48,659 bases of DNA, taken from the NCBI GenBank assembly GCA_047605605.1, contig JASGFG010000021.1:1-48659 (forward strand), in the 5' to 3' direction. The position numbers and the translations under genes were made by a program. The notes below the pieces were generated by a model. That model saw nothing but the letters and a program-made list of their open reading frames with translations, was not told the origin of the DNA and made no database searches. The stretch's first letter is position 1, and each line of letters begins with the position of its first letter. Below, in pieces: positions 25,185 to 33,970 of the stretch. The DNA comes from JAATGA01 sp047605605. Its GTDB lineage: Bacteria; Pseudomonadota; Alphaproteobacteria; Rhodobacterales; Rhodobacteraceae.

Positions 25185-26707
25185 GCGGCCTCCTCGCCGA
25201 TGCCTGCGGCGGCGCGGACAAGGTTTTCCGGCGTCATCGCCGCACCCGCGAATTCGGCGGCGATCCGCCCCTCGCGCATCACGATCACCCGGTCGGACAT
25301 GCCCAGAACCTCGGGGATCTCGCTGGAGACCATGATCACCGCCAACCCCTCGGCCGCGAGTTCGGACATGAAGTCGTGGACCGCGGCCTTTGACCCGATG
25401 TCGATGCCCTTGGTCGGTTCGTCCAGGATGATGACGCGGGGTTTCGTCGCCAGCCATTTGGCGATGACGACCTTTTGCTGGTTGCCCCCCGACAAAAGCC
25501 CCACGTCCTGATCCAGACTGGCCGCCCGCAGGTCCAGCCGCCGGGTATAGTCGCGGGCCAGCGCGAATTCCTCGGCCAACCGCAGGAAACCGCCGCGCGA
25601 GGTGCGGGCCAGCGACGGCAGCGTCACGTTCTGAAAGATCGGCAGGCCCTTGACCGCGCCCTGACGGCCACGATCCTCGGGGACATAGACGATGCCCGCC
25701 GCCACCGCCTCGGCGGTGGAGCGGATGACGCGCACGCCATCCTCCATCCGGCAAGCGCCCTTCGACGGGCGGGTGATGCCGAACAGCGCCTGCATCACCT
25801 CGGACCGGCCCGCGCCGACAAGGCCGTAAAAGCCCAGAATCTCGCCCCGGTGCAGAGTGAATCCGATGTCCTCGAACTCGGTCGGGTGGCTGTAGCCGGC
25901 GACGGTCATCACCGGCCGGCCGATGGTCGCGGGGCGCTTGGGATAGATCCGGTCGACCTCGCGGCCCACCATCATCTGCACCAGCGCAGCCTCGCGCACC
26001 TCGGCCATGCGGCCCTCGCCCACGAACTGGCCGTCGCGGAACACCGTCCAGCGGTCGGCGATGCGAAAGATCTCGTCGAACTTGTGACTGATGAACAGGA
26101 TCGCCTTGCCCTGCGTCTTCAGCTTTTCGACCAGATCGTAAAGCTCGGCGATTTCCTTGTGCGACAGCGCGGCGGTCGGTTCGTCCATGATCACCACCCG
26201 CGCGTCGATGGACAGCGCGCGGGCAATGGCGACCAGATGCTTCGAGGCGATCCCCAGGTCGCGCAGCCGCACCCGCGGGTCCAGATCGGCGCCGATGGAG
26301 GCCAGCAGCCGCCCCGCCTCGCGCCCCATCGCCGCCCGGTCGATCAGGCCGAACCGCGTGCGCGGCGCATGGCCGATGAAGATGTTCTCGGCCACGGTCA
26401 ATTCGTCGAACAGCACGGTTTCCTGATGGATCGCCGTGACGCCTGCCGCGCCCGCCGCCTGTGCGGTGGGGAAATGCGTCTCGTGCCCGTCGATGGCGAT
26501 GGTGCCTTCGTCGGGCTGATAGATGCCGGTCAGAATCTTGACGATGGTGGACTTGCCCGCGCCATTCTCGCCGATCAGCGCCGTCACCTGACCGGGGTAA
26601 AGGTCAAGCTGCACGCCGTTCAGCGCCCGCACACCCGGAAAGCTTTTCGATATGCCGCGCAGACTCAGCACCGGAGTGCCGGTCGCGGGCGGGATCTGCG
26701 CCTGCAT
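25181..26707 (-). CDS. rhaT: Rhamnose ABC transporter ATPase RhaT
   Basis: A 508-residue double-ATPase of the CUT2 family. The first domain has Walker A GENGAGKSTIVKIL and Walker B ARVVIMDEPTAALS. The second has a degenerate Walker A (GLVGAGRSEVMQALFG), signature LLSGGNQQKVVIAKWL and Walker B RVIILDEPTKGIDIG. The degenerate second site is normal for this family. The start is at MQAQIPP (26707); an in-frame extension to 26944 would overlap rhaS and is rejected. It powers rhamnose import by RhaP/RhaQ. Confidence 0.93.
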   Translation of the reverse strand: MQAQIPPATGTPVLSLRGISKSFPGVRALNGVQLDLYPGQVTALIGENGAGKSTIVKILTGIYQPDEGTIAIDGHETHFPTAQAAGAAGVTAIHQETVLFDELTVAENIFIGHAPRTRFGLIDRAAMGREAGRLLASIGADLDPRVRLRDLGIASKHLVAIARALSIDARVVIMDEPTAALSHKEIAELYDLVEKLKTQGKAILFISHKFDEIFRIADRWTVFRDGQFVGEGRMAEVREAALVQMMVGREVDRIYPKRPATIGRPVMTVAGYSHPTEFEDIGFTLHRGEILGFYGLVGAGRSEVMQALFGITRPSKGACRMEDGVRVIRSTAEAVAAGIVYVPEDRGRQGAVKGLPIFQNVTLPSLARTSRGGFLRLAEEFALARDYTRRLDLRAASLDQDVGLLSGGNQQKVVIAKWLATKPRVIILDEPTKGIDIGSKAAVHDFMSELAAEGLAVIMVSSEIPEVLGMSDRVIVMREGRIAAEFAGAAMTPENLVRAAAGIGEEAA

Positions 26708-26735
26708 GACGGTCGGTCCTGTCGGGGAAAAGGAA

Positions 26736-26759
26736 TGCCCGGCCCATGGGGGCCGGGCA
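26736..26759 (-). terminator. Stem-loop between rhaS and rhaT
   Basis: A 10-bp perfect stem (26736-26745 with 26750-26759) with a 4-base loop, 6 bp after the rhaS stop. On the minus strand it is followed by TTCCTTTTCC. Such hairpins often protect the binding-protein mRNA and reduce downstream expression, giving excess RhaS over the transporter. Confidence 0.7.
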
Positions 26760-26765
26760 GCTGCC

Positions 26766-27758
26766 TCAGAAGATCGACGAGAACTGGTCGATGTTCGAGG
26801 CGTCATAGGTGAACGGGTCGGCCATCGCCCCTTCGCTCTTGTCGTCAAGCTTGACGGTGCCCATGCGGCCCATCGGGATTTCCGCGCCGGGGCCGGCCTT
26901 GGCCTTGCCGCTGGCCAGTTCATAGGCGATATAGGTCGCCGCATAACCCAGGTCGATCGGGTTCCAGATCGCGAACGACTTGGACGCGCCCGATTTCACA
27001 TGCCCCGCCATTTCCGACGGCAGACCCAGGCCGGTGACATTCACCTGCCCGACCTTGCCCGCATCCTCGACCGCCTGCGCGGCGGCGACGATGCCCACGC
27101 TGGTCGGCGCGATGATCGCCTTCAGGTTCGGATAGGTCTGCAACAGGCCCTGCGTTTCACGATAGGACTTGTCGGCCAGATCGTCGCCATAGACGGTAGC
27201 GACAAGGTTGATGCCCTTGTAATTCGGCAGCACCTTCTTGGCCTCTTCGATCCAGGTGTTCTGGTTGGTCGAGGTGGTGGTGGCCGACAGGATCGCCACA
27301 TCGCCGCCTTCGGGCAGATGATCCGCCGCCAGCTTGACGATGGTATTGCCGATCAGCGCGCTGGACGACGGGTTCAGGTGCATCTGCCGCCCGGCAGGCG
27401 CCACGCCCGAATCCCAGGAGATCACGGTGATCCCGCGATCCATCGCCTTTTTCAGCGTCGGCACCAGCGCGTCGGTGTCATTGGCCGAAACGGCGATCGC
27501 ATCCACCTTTTGCGCGATCAGGGCGTTGATCACCTCGATCTGGCCCTCGGCGGTGGTGTCGGTCGGGCCGGTGTAGATGATTTCCACATCGCCCAGTTCC
27601 TTGGCCGCCTCTTGCGCGCCCTTGTTCGCGGCCTCGAAAAAGCCGATGCCAAGCGCCTTTACCACCAGCGCGATGCGCTTGGTTTCGGCATGTGCGCCGG
27701 TCGCGATCAGCGCGGTCGCCAGCGCCGCCGTGGTCAGTGCCTTTCTCAGAATGCTCAT
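26766..27758 (-). CDS. rhaS: Rhamnose ABC transporter periplasmic binding protein RhaS
   Basis: A 330-residue type I sugar-binding protein (peripla_BP_4). The signal peptide runs MSILRKALTTAALATALIAT to about residue 24. It is followed by RIALVVKALGIGFFEAANKG, AVSANDTDALVPTLKKAMDR and VISWDSGV. It binds L-rhamnose in the periplasm. It is the first transporter gene after rhaR and is set apart from rhaT by a hairpin, fitting higher expression. Rhizobial RhaS is the model; it is unrelated to the E. coli AraC regulator of the same name. Confidence 0.93.
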   Translation of the reverse strand: MSILRKALTTAALATALIATGAHAETKRIALVVKALGIGFFEAANKGAQEAAKELGDVEIIYTGPTDTTAEGQIEVINALIAQKVDAIAVSANDTDALVPTLKKAMDRGITVISWDSGVAPAGRQMHLNPSSSALIGNTIVKLAADHLPEGGDVAILSATTTSTNQNTWIEEAKKVLPNYKGINLVATVYGDDLADKSYRETQGLLQTYPNLKAIIAPTSVGIVAAAQAVEDAGKVGQVNVTGLGLPSEMAGHVKSGASKSFAIWNPIDLGYAATYIAYELASGKAKAGPGAEIPMGRMGTVKLDDKSEGAMADPFTYDASNIDQFSSIF

Positions 27759-27792
27759 CCGTTCCTCCCCGTGAGCCGTTGTCCTTGCGCGC

Positions 27793-28602
27793 CTAATCCT
27801 CCTGCGCGCGGGTCTTGCGTTCCTGCGTGGCCACCTCGGCCACGATCAGTTTCACTTCCGCCGCCTCCAGCATCTGCGCGGCACGGTCGGGTATCCGGTC
27901 GTCGGTGATGACGGTATGGATGCGCGACAGGGGGCACAGCAGCAGGCTGGAGCGGTTCATGAACTTGGAGCTGTCGGCCAGCACCACCAGCTCGTCCGCC
28001 TGGCCGATCAGCTTCTGTTCGGCCTGGACCAGCAGCGGGTCGCCCTCCATCAGCCCCAGGGGGCCAAGACCGCGACAGCCCATGAACATCCGCCGGGCAT
28101 AGAAATGCCGGCTGCCGTCATCGTCGAAAGGCGACAGGATGATGTTCTGTTCGCGATAGATCGCGCCGGCCGGCAGCAGCACGGTGTTCCGCGTGTGCTT
28201 CAGCAGATGCTCGGCGATCGGAAAGCTGTTGGTAAAGACCTGCACCCGCCGCGCGGTCAGGGGGTGGACCATCTGGAACGTGGTCGTGCCGCCGTTGATG
28301 ATGATCGCGTCGCCGTCGTCGCACAGGTCCACCGCCGCCTTGGCGATGGCGCGCTTTTCGGCGGCATGGATGGTTTCCTGCATCGCAAAGGGGCGGGCGT
28401 TGATCCCCACGAACTGCGGCGGCGCAATGGCCTCGGCCCCGCCGCGCACCCGGCGCAGCTTCTTTTGCATGTGAAGCTGGGCGATGTCGCGGCGGATCGT
28501 CGCCTCGGAGGCGGCGGTCAGCGCACACAGGTCCGGCACCGTCGCGACGGGGCGTTCCTGCACGGCAGACAGAATGATCCGGTGGCGTTCCGTTTCGTGC
28601 AT
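27793..28602 (-). CDS. rhaR: DeoR-family repressor RhaR
   Basis: A 269-residue DeoR regulator. The N-terminal HTH contains VPDLCALTAASEATIRRDIA with RRVRGGAEAI as its end. The C-terminal sugar-phosphate-sensor (DeoRC) contains AIIINGGTTTFQMVHPL and ELVVLADSSKF. The ATG at 28602 (MHETERHRIIL) is preceded by AGGGAGAAAGC; an ATG 16 codons upstream lacks this. It is the first gene of the minus-strand rha operon, 34 bp before rhaS. It most likely binds the paired operators at 28643-28720 and is released by a rhamnose intermediate. Confidence 0.92.
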   Translation of the reverse strand: MHETERHRIILSAVQERPVATVPDLCALTAASEATIRRDIAQLHMQKKLRRVRGGAEAIAPPQFVGINARPFAMQETIHAAEKRAIAKAAVDLCDDGDAIIINGGTTTFQMVHPLTARRVQVFTNSFPIAEHLLKHTRNTVLLPAGAIYREQNIILSPFDDDGSRHFYARRMFMGCRGLGPLGLMEGDPLLVQAEQKLIGQADELVVLADSSKFMNRSSLLLCPLSRIHTVITDDRIPDRAAQMLEAAEVKLIVAEVATQERKTRAQED

Positions 28603-28642
28603 CGCTTTCTCCCTTGCGCCGACTTTCCCCGCGGATTCGCGC

Positions 28643-28720
28643 AATGTCAATCATTTTCAATCGCAGAAAGCCATTCTGCGGGCGCATAATGATTGTTGAT
28701 GATCGAAAATGATTGACAAT
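28643..28720. promoter_or_regulatory. Paired inverted operators and divergent promoters of the rha regulon
   Basis: Two 20-bp arms (28643-28662 and 28701-28720) are inverted copies with 18 of 20 matches and share the perfect core TGTCAATCATTTTC. Each arm holds an outward-facing TTGACA box (28645-28650 on minus, 28713-28718 on plus), suited as the -35 of rhaR and rhaD. A third AATGATTG half-site is at 28688-28695, exactly 20 bp from the copy at 28708-28715. Between the arms lies a further 7-bp inverted repeat, CGCAGAA/TTCTGCG, at 28662-28680. These are probable RhaR sites. The -10 elements are weak. Confidence 0.75.
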
Positions 28721-28789
28721 CCGCCGCAGCTGGGCAGAGTCCGGCGCTGAGGACGCGCGGCACCGGACCCGTGCGCAAGGGAGGACACG

Positions 28790-30892
28790 ATGACCACCAC
28801 CCCCGCCGCCAACCGGCTTGAAAACCTGTGGGATGACGCCAGGGCAGCGTCGATGAGCGAATCGGAAAAGCTGCTGTATCGGTCGAACCTGCTCGGCTCG
28901 GACAAGCGCGTGACGAACTATGGCGGCGGCAACACCAGCGCCAAGGTGATCGAAACCGATCCCCTGACCGGCAATCCGGTGGAGGTGCTTTGGGTCAAGG
29001 GGTCGGGCGGCGACATCGGCTCGATGAAGATGGACGGGTTTTCCACGCTTTACATGGACAGGCTGCGCGCGCTGAAGGGCAAGTATCGCGGCGTCGCCTT
29101 CGAGGACGAGATGGTCGGCTATCTGCCCCATTGCACCTTCAACCTGAACCCGCGCGCGGCCAGCATCGACACGCCCCTGCACGCCTATGTGCCGAAGAAG
29201 CACGTCGATCACGTCCATTCGGATGCGATCATCGCCATCGCCGCCTCGGTCAATTCGCGCGACCTGACGCGCGAGATCTTTGGCGACGAAATCGGCTGGC
29301 TGCCGTGGAAGAAGCCCGGTTATGAGCTGGGTCTGTGGCTGGAAAAGCTGGCGGTGGAAAATCCGCAGATGAAGGGCGCGGTGCTGGAAAGCCACGGGCT
29401 TTTCACCTGGGCGGATGACGCGAAAGACTGCTATCTGACCACGCTGGACATCATCAACAAAGCCGCCGCCTGGCTGGAGGCGAAAACCGCCGGCAAGCCC
29501 GCCTTCGGTGGGCAGAAGGTGCCGACCCTGCCTGCCGCAGAACGCCGCGCCATCGCCGCGAAGCTGATGCCGGTGATCCGGGGGCTGATCTCCGGCGACC
29601 GCTACAAGGTCGGCCATTTCGACGACCAGCCCGCGGTGCTGGATTTCGTCGGATCGCAGATGCTGGACAGGCTGGCGCCGCTTGGCACCTCGTGCCCCGA
29701 CCATTTCCTGCGCACCAAGATCCGCCCGCTGGTGGTGGCGTTTGACCCGGCCAAGCCCGATCTGGACGCCACGCTGGCCAGCCTGCCCAAAGCGGCCGAG
29801 GACTATCGGGCCGATTACGCCGCCTATTACGACCGCTGCAAGCACCCTGACTCCCCCGCCCTGCGCGATCCTAATGCGGTGGTCTGGCTGGTGCCCGGCG
29901 TCGGCATGATCACCTTTGCGCTGGACAAGGCGACCGCCCGCATCTCGGGCGAGTTCTATGTGAACGCCATCAACGTGATGCGCGGGGCCAGCGCGGTTTC
30001 CACCTATCAGGGCCTGCCCGAGCAGGAGGCCTTCGACATCGAATACTGGCTGCTTGAGGAGGCCAAGCTGCAACGGATGCCGAAACCCAAGGCGCTGGCC
30101 GGGCGCGTGGCGCTGGTCACCGGGGGCGCGGGCGGCATCGGGTCGGCCACGGCGGAAAGGCTCTTGTCCGAAGGCGCCTGCGTCGTGCTGGCCGACATCG
30201 ACGGCAAGGCCGCGGCCGATGTGGCGGCGGGCATGGCGCGGGTGTTCGGCACGGATGTGGTGCGTTCGGTCGCGATGAATGTCACCGAGGAATCGCAGGT
30301 GATTGGCGCCTATGCCGAAACGGCGGTGGAATTCGGCGGCATCGACATCCTGGTGTCGAACGCCGGGATCGCCAGTTCCGCCCCGGTCGAGGAGACCAGC
30401 CTCGCGCTGTGGAACAGGAACATGGACATCCTGTCCACCGGCTATTTCCTTGTCAGCCGCGAGGCGTTCAAGCAGTTCCGCCAGCAAAAGATCGGCGGGG
30501 CGGTGATCTTCGTCGCGTCCAAGAACGGCCTCGCGGCCAGCCCGAACGCATCCGCCTATTGCACCGCCAAGGCGGCGGAGATCCATCTGGCGCGCTGCCT
30601 GGCGCTGGAGGGGGCCGAAGGCGGCATCCGCGTGAACGTGGTCAACCCCGATGCCGTGCTGCGTGGGTCAAAGATCTGGTCGGGCGAATGGCTGGACCAG
30701 CGCGCCGCCACCTATGGCAAGGACAAGGAAGGACTGGAGGAGATGTATCGTCAGCGGTCCATGCTGAAGCGGTCCGTCCTGCCCGAGGATATTGCCGAGG
30801 GCGTCTATTTCTTCGCCTCCGACCTTTCCGCCAAATCGACGGGCAATATCCTGAACGTCGATGCCGGCAATGTTCAGGCCTTTACGCGCTGA
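28790..30892 (+). CDS. rhaD: Bifunctional rhamnulose-1-phosphate aldolase / L-lactaldehyde dehydrogenase (SDR)
   Basis: A 700-residue fusion. Residues 1-430 are a class II aldolase with zinc-type histidines in HVDHVHSDAIIAIAA and ESHGLFTW. Residues 435-700 are an SDR with GRVALVTGGAGGIGSATAE, VSNAGIA and the Tyr-Lys pair in ASAYCTAKAAE. It cleaves rhamnulose-1-phosphate to dihydroxyacetone phosphate and L-lactaldehyde, and the SDR half oxidises the aldehyde. Both functions follow the known rhizobial/Bacillus fusion. GGGAGGACACG precedes the ATG. It is divergent from rhaR and 10 bp before rhaI. Confidence 0.94.
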   Translation: MTTTPAANRLENLWDDARAASMSESEKLLYRSNLLGSDKRVTNYGGGNTSAKVIETDPLTGNPVEVLWVKGSGGDIGSMKMDGFSTLYMDRLRALKGKYRGVAFEDEMVGYLPHCTFNLNPRAASIDTPLHAYVPKKHVDHVHSDAIIAIAASVNSRDLTREIFGDEIGWLPWKKPGYELGLWLEKLAVENPQMKGAVLESHGLFTWADDAKDCYLTTLDIINKAAAWLEAKTAGKPAFGGQKVPTLPAAERRAIAAKLMPVIRGLISGDRYKVGHFDDQPAVLDFVGSQMLDRLAPLGTSCPDHFLRTKIRPLVVAFDPAKPDLDATLASLPKAAEDYRADYAAYYDRCKHPDSPALRDPNAVVWLVPGVGMITFALDKATARISGEFYVNAINVMRGASAVSTYQGLPEQEAFDIEYWLLEEAKLQRMPKPKALAGRVALVTGGAGGIGSATAERLLSEGACVVLADIDGKAAADVAAGMARVFGTDVVRSVAMNVTEESQVIGAYAETAVEFGGIDILVSNAGIASSAPVEETSLALWNRNMDILSTGYFLVSREAFKQFRQQKIGGAVIFVASKNGLAASPNASAYCTAKAAEIHLARCLALEGAEGGIRVNVVNPDAVLRGSKIWSGEWLDQRAATYGKDKEGLEEMYRQRSMLKRSVLPEDIAEGVYFFASDLSAKSTGNILNVDAGNVQAFTR

Positions 30893-30902
30893 GGGAACGG
30901 AT

Positions 30903-32147
30903 ATGACGCAGACCTATGACCTTGCGCGCGAAGCCTTTGGCGAGTTCGGCATCGACACCGAGGCCGCGATGGCGACCCTTTCCGGGATCGCGATTTCCGT
31001 CCATTGCTGGCAAGGCGACGATGTGCGCGGGTTCGAGAAACGCTCGGGCACATCGGGCGGCGGCATCCAGGCGACGGGGAACCACCCCGGCCGCGCCCGC
31101 ACGCCGGATGAATTGCGCGCCGATCTGGATTTCGCCTTTTCCATGATCGCGGGCCGCCACCGGCTGAACCTGCACGCCTGCTATATGGACACGCCCGAGG
31201 CGCCCGACCGCGACGCGATAGAATACCGCCATTTTGCCCCATGGGTCGACTGGGCAAGGGATCGCGGGCTGGGCATCGACTTCAACCCGACCTTCTTCGG
31301 CCATGCCAGGGCCGACGACAACCTGACGCTTTCGCACCCCAACAGGGGCATCCGCGATTTCTGGATCGAACACGGCCGCCGCTCGCGCGAGATCGCGGCG
31401 CGGATCGGGGCCGAACTGCAAAGCGCCGCGGTTAACAACGTCTGGATACCCGACGGCTACAAGGACACGCCGGTCGACCGCATGGCCGCGCGCGAACGGT
31501 TGCGGGCATCGCTGGATGACATGCTGGCCCCCCGGCACGACCGCGATCACATGATCGACGCGGTGGAATCCAAGCTGTTCGGCATCGGGGTCGAGGCCTG
31601 CACCGTGGGCAGCCACGAGTTCTATCTGGGCTATGCGGCGCGCAACGACATCGCGCTCTGCCTCGACATGGGGCATTTCCACCCGACCGAGAATGTCGCG
31701 GACAAGCTGTCGGCCGTGGCGCTCAGCATCCGGGACATCCTTTTGCACGTCTCGCGGCCGATGCGGTGGGACAGCGACCATGTGATCGTGCTGAACGACG
31801 ACATTCTTGCCATGGCGCAAGAACTGGTCTTTGCGGGCCTGCTGCCGCGCACGCGCATCGGGCTGGACTATTTCGACGCCACGATCAGCCGCACCGCGGC
31901 CTGGATCATTGGGGTGCGCAACATGCAAAAGGCGCTGCTGCGGGCGCTGCTGCTGCCGCAGGCGATGCTGAAACAGGCCGAGGCACGGCTGGATTTCACC
32001 GCGCGGCTGGTCTGGACCGAGGAGGCGAAGGATCTGCCCTTTGCCGCCGTCTGGGCCGAGTTCTGTGCCCGGAACGAGGTGCCGACCGGCCGCGCGCTGA
32101 TCCGCGAACTGGAAAGCTATCAGCGGGCGGTGTCCGGTCGCGGCTGA
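30903..32147 (+). CDS. rhaI: L-rhamnose isomerase, RhaI type
   Basis: A 414-residue xylose-isomerase-like TIM barrel of the RhaI family, which differs from E. coli RhaA. Metal and substrate residues appear in GVEACTVGSHEFYLGYAARN, LCLDMGHFHPTE and HVSRPMRWDSDHVI. It turns L-rhamnose into L-rhamnulose. The ATG at 30903, after GAGGGAACGGAT, fits the family N-terminus; an ATG within rhaD is rejected. It is co-transcribed with rhaD. With rhaK and rhaU all catabolic steps to central metabolites are present. Confidence 0.93.
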   Translation: MTQTYDLAREAFGEFGIDTEAAMATLSGIAISVHCWQGDDVRGFEKRSGTSGGGIQATGNHPGRARTPDELRADLDFAFSMIAGRHRLNLHACYMDTPEAPDRDAIEYRHFAPWVDWARDRGLGIDFNPTFFGHARADDNLTLSHPNRGIRDFWIEHGRRSREIAARIGAELQSAAVNNVWIPDGYKDTPVDRMAARERLRASLDDMLAPRHDRDHMIDAVESKLFGIGVEACTVGSHEFYLGYAARNDIALCLDMGHFHPTENVADKLSAVALSIRDILLHVSRPMRWDSDHVIVLNDDILAMAQELVFAGLLPRTRIGLDYFDATISRTAAWIIGVRNMQKALLRALLLPQAMLKQAEARLDFTARLVWTEEAKDLPFAAVWAEFCARNEVPTGRALIRELESYQRAVSGRG

Positions 32148-32290
32148 CCGTCCCGCTCCCCCTTGCCCCTGCCGGTCGCCTGCGTCACGATGCGGACGGC
32201 TGACAGGGGGGCGGGAATGTCGATGAACGTGGCGCGCGCTTGTGAATATCCCGCAGACGGCAGGCCGCAGGCCAGCCGCAGGGGGCAGGA

Positions 32291-33352
32291 ATGAACCGCC
32301 TTTACCGTTCCACCCAGACCGAGGCTTTTGCGCGGGGCGAGGAATTCGGCCGCGCCCATGGCGCCCGCATCGCGGCCGTCATCGAAGGATACCGCACCAT
32401 GTGGCGGGGTCATGCGCCCGGCCATGACGCCATGGCCGATGGCGAACGATCCCTGGCCGCGACCCAGGGCTTTGCCCCGCATCTTGCCGCGGAAATGCAC
32501 GGCATGGCCAAGGGCGCGGGGCTGGATCCCCGCCTGATCGGCGCGATCAACGCGAGGACCGAGATTCTGGGCGCGCTGCGTGCCCCGACGCGGGGCGAAT
32601 GCTCGGCCGTGATCGCGCTCGGCGAAGGCGGCAACATGCCGCCCGTCGCGGTGCAGACCTGGGACTGGTATCACCGCTTTCGCGATACCTGGATGGTCTG
32701 GGAAATCCCGCTGGAGGATGGGACCACCACTCGCACGATGACGGAATGCGGCATCGTCGGAAAGGCGGGGATGAACACCCGTGGCCTTGGCCTGCTGTTC
32801 ACCATCCTGCACCATAGCGCCGACGGGCAAGGGATCGGCGTGCCGGTTCATGTGGTGGCCCGCGCCACGCTGGACCTTGGCGCGAACATCGCCCATGCGG
32901 CGCAGATCGCGGCCTCGGCCGGGGTCAGCGCCTCGACCTCGCTAAACCTGTCGGCCTGGGACGGCAAGCGCGCCGCCGCGATCACGGTCGAGGTCTATCC
33001 CGGCGGGCCGGGTTTCGTGCTGCCCGATGCCGCGGGGCTGCTGGTCCACACCAACCATTTCCTGGACCCGCGCCCCGCCGCCTGCGACACCGAGCCAAAG
33101 GCAAATCCCGACACCCTGCTGCGGCGCGACATGCTGATGCGCCAGCTTTCGGGCGGCGTGCGCGATGCGGCGCAGGTCGTGGCCGCGATGGACAGCCATA
33201 TCTGCGGCGATGCCGGGATCTGCTGCCACCCGCTTCCCGGCGACGCGGACGATCAGTATGCCACGCTTGCCACGGTCAGCCTCGACCTCGCGCAGGGCAG
33301 GATGACCGTCCACGACGGCGGGCCGTGCACCTGCGATCTGGCTGCCGCCTGA
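32291..33352 (+). CDS. C45-family peptidase / acyl-CoA:6-APA acyltransferase-like Ntn hydrolase
   Basis: A 353-residue protein of the penicillin acyltransferase-like (AAT, peptidase C45) superfamily. The probable autocatalytic nucleophile is Cys104 in RGECSAVIAL, which would become the N-terminus after self-cleavage. TRTMTECGIVGKAGMNTRGL, LNLSAW and VHTNHFLDPRP further on match family blocks. No signal peptide is apparent. Members hydrolyse amides or N-acyl amino acids; natural substrates are mostly unknown. It stands alone, 143 bp after rhaI and 119 bp before the pseudoazurin gene. Confidence 0.87.
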   Translation: MNRLYRSTQTEAFARGEEFGRAHGARIAAVIEGYRTMWRGHAPGHDAMADGERSLAATQGFAPHLAAEMHGMAKGAGLDPRLIGAINARTEILGALRAPTRGECSAVIALGEGGNMPPVAVQTWDWYHRFRDTWMVWEIPLEDGTTTRTMTECGIVGKAGMNTRGLGLLFTILHHSADGQGIGVPVHVVARATLDLGANIAHAAQIAASAGVSASTSLNLSAWDGKRAAAITVEVYPGGPGFVLPDAAGLLVHTNHFLDPRPAACDTEPKANPDTLLRRDMLMRQLSGGVRDAAQVVAAMDSHICGDAGICCHPLPGDADDQYATLATVSLDLAQGRMTVHDGGPCTCDLAAA

Positions 33353-33471
33353 CCGCGATCAGCGGACAGGATTTTTCCTGCCATTTGATCCGCCGCAAGG
33401 TGGCGGGTGCGGGACGGCGGTATTTCCCTCGGCAACGGGCCATCCCGGCCCGCGCCCACAGGAGAATCGCC

Positions 33472-33906
33472 ATGAAACTGTCCCGCCTGATCGTCCCCGC
33501 CCTGATCCTTGGCCTTGCGGGGGCCGCACAGGCCGCCGAAGTGGAAATCCACATGATGAACAAGGGCGCCGACGGCGCGATGGTGTTCGAGCCCGCCTTC
33601 GTCAAGGTCGCCCCCGGCGATACGGTAAAGTTCATCCCCACCGACAAGAGCCATGATGTCGAGGCGATCAAGGAAATGCTTCCCGCAGGCGTGGCGCCGT
33701 TCAAGGGCGAGATGAACAAGGAATTCGACCTGACCGTGACCGAGCCGGGCGTCTATGGCATCAAATGCACCCCGCATTTCGCCATGGGCATGGTCGCGCT
33801 GATCCAGGTCGGCGATGCGCCGGCGAACCTCGATGCCGCCAAGGCGGTCAAGCTGCCGAAAAAGGCGCAGGAGCGGATGGACAAGGCCTTTGCGCAGGTG
33901 AACTGA
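33472..33906 (+). CDS. Pseudoazurin (blue copper protein)
   Basis: A 144-residue periplasmic cupredoxin. The signal peptide is MKLSRLIVPALILGLAGAAQA. Copper ligands His61, Cys99, His102 and Met107 show the exact pseudoazurin spacing (38, 3, 5). The Cys/His loop reads GIKCTPHFAMGM and the His61 loop DKSHDVEAI. It carries electrons to periplasmic enzymes, classically copper or cd1 nitrite reductase in Paracoccus and relatives. No denitrification gene lies nearby. AGGAGAATCGCC precedes the ATG at 33472. It ends in a shared bidirectional terminator. Confidence 0.96.
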   Translation: MKLSRLIVPALILGLAGAAQAAEVEIHMMNKGADGAMVFEPAFVKVAPGDTVKFIPTDKSHDVEAIKEMLPAGVAPFKGEMNKEFDLTVTEPGVYGIKCTPHFAMGMVALIQVGDAPANLDAAKAVKLPKKAQERMDKAFAQVN

Positions 33907-33931
33907 CGCCTGCCGCACTGGCGGGGGTTCC

Positions 33932-33963
33932 GCGGGCCGGGCTTTTCCGGAAGCCCGGCCCGC
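33932..33963. terminator. Bidirectional terminator between pseudoazurin and oleate hydratase
   Basis: A perfect 13-bp stem (33932-33944 with 33951-33963) with loop TTCCGG, placed between two convergent genes. The stem ends in AA/TT, which gives short U-runs on both transcripts. Confidence 0.85.
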
Positions 33964-33970
33964 ATCCTGC

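Noticed and set aside
23194..25221. Treating the long rhaQ frame as one fused 675-residue permease
   Set aside because: The upstream half is out-of-frame reading of rhaP. The ATGA overlap and the family N-terminus place the true start at 24207.
28118..30586. An 822-codon minus-strand open frame across rhaD and the rha promoter
   Set aside because: It runs antisense to the rhaD fusion and through the operator region, and its end merely shadows rhaR in another frame.
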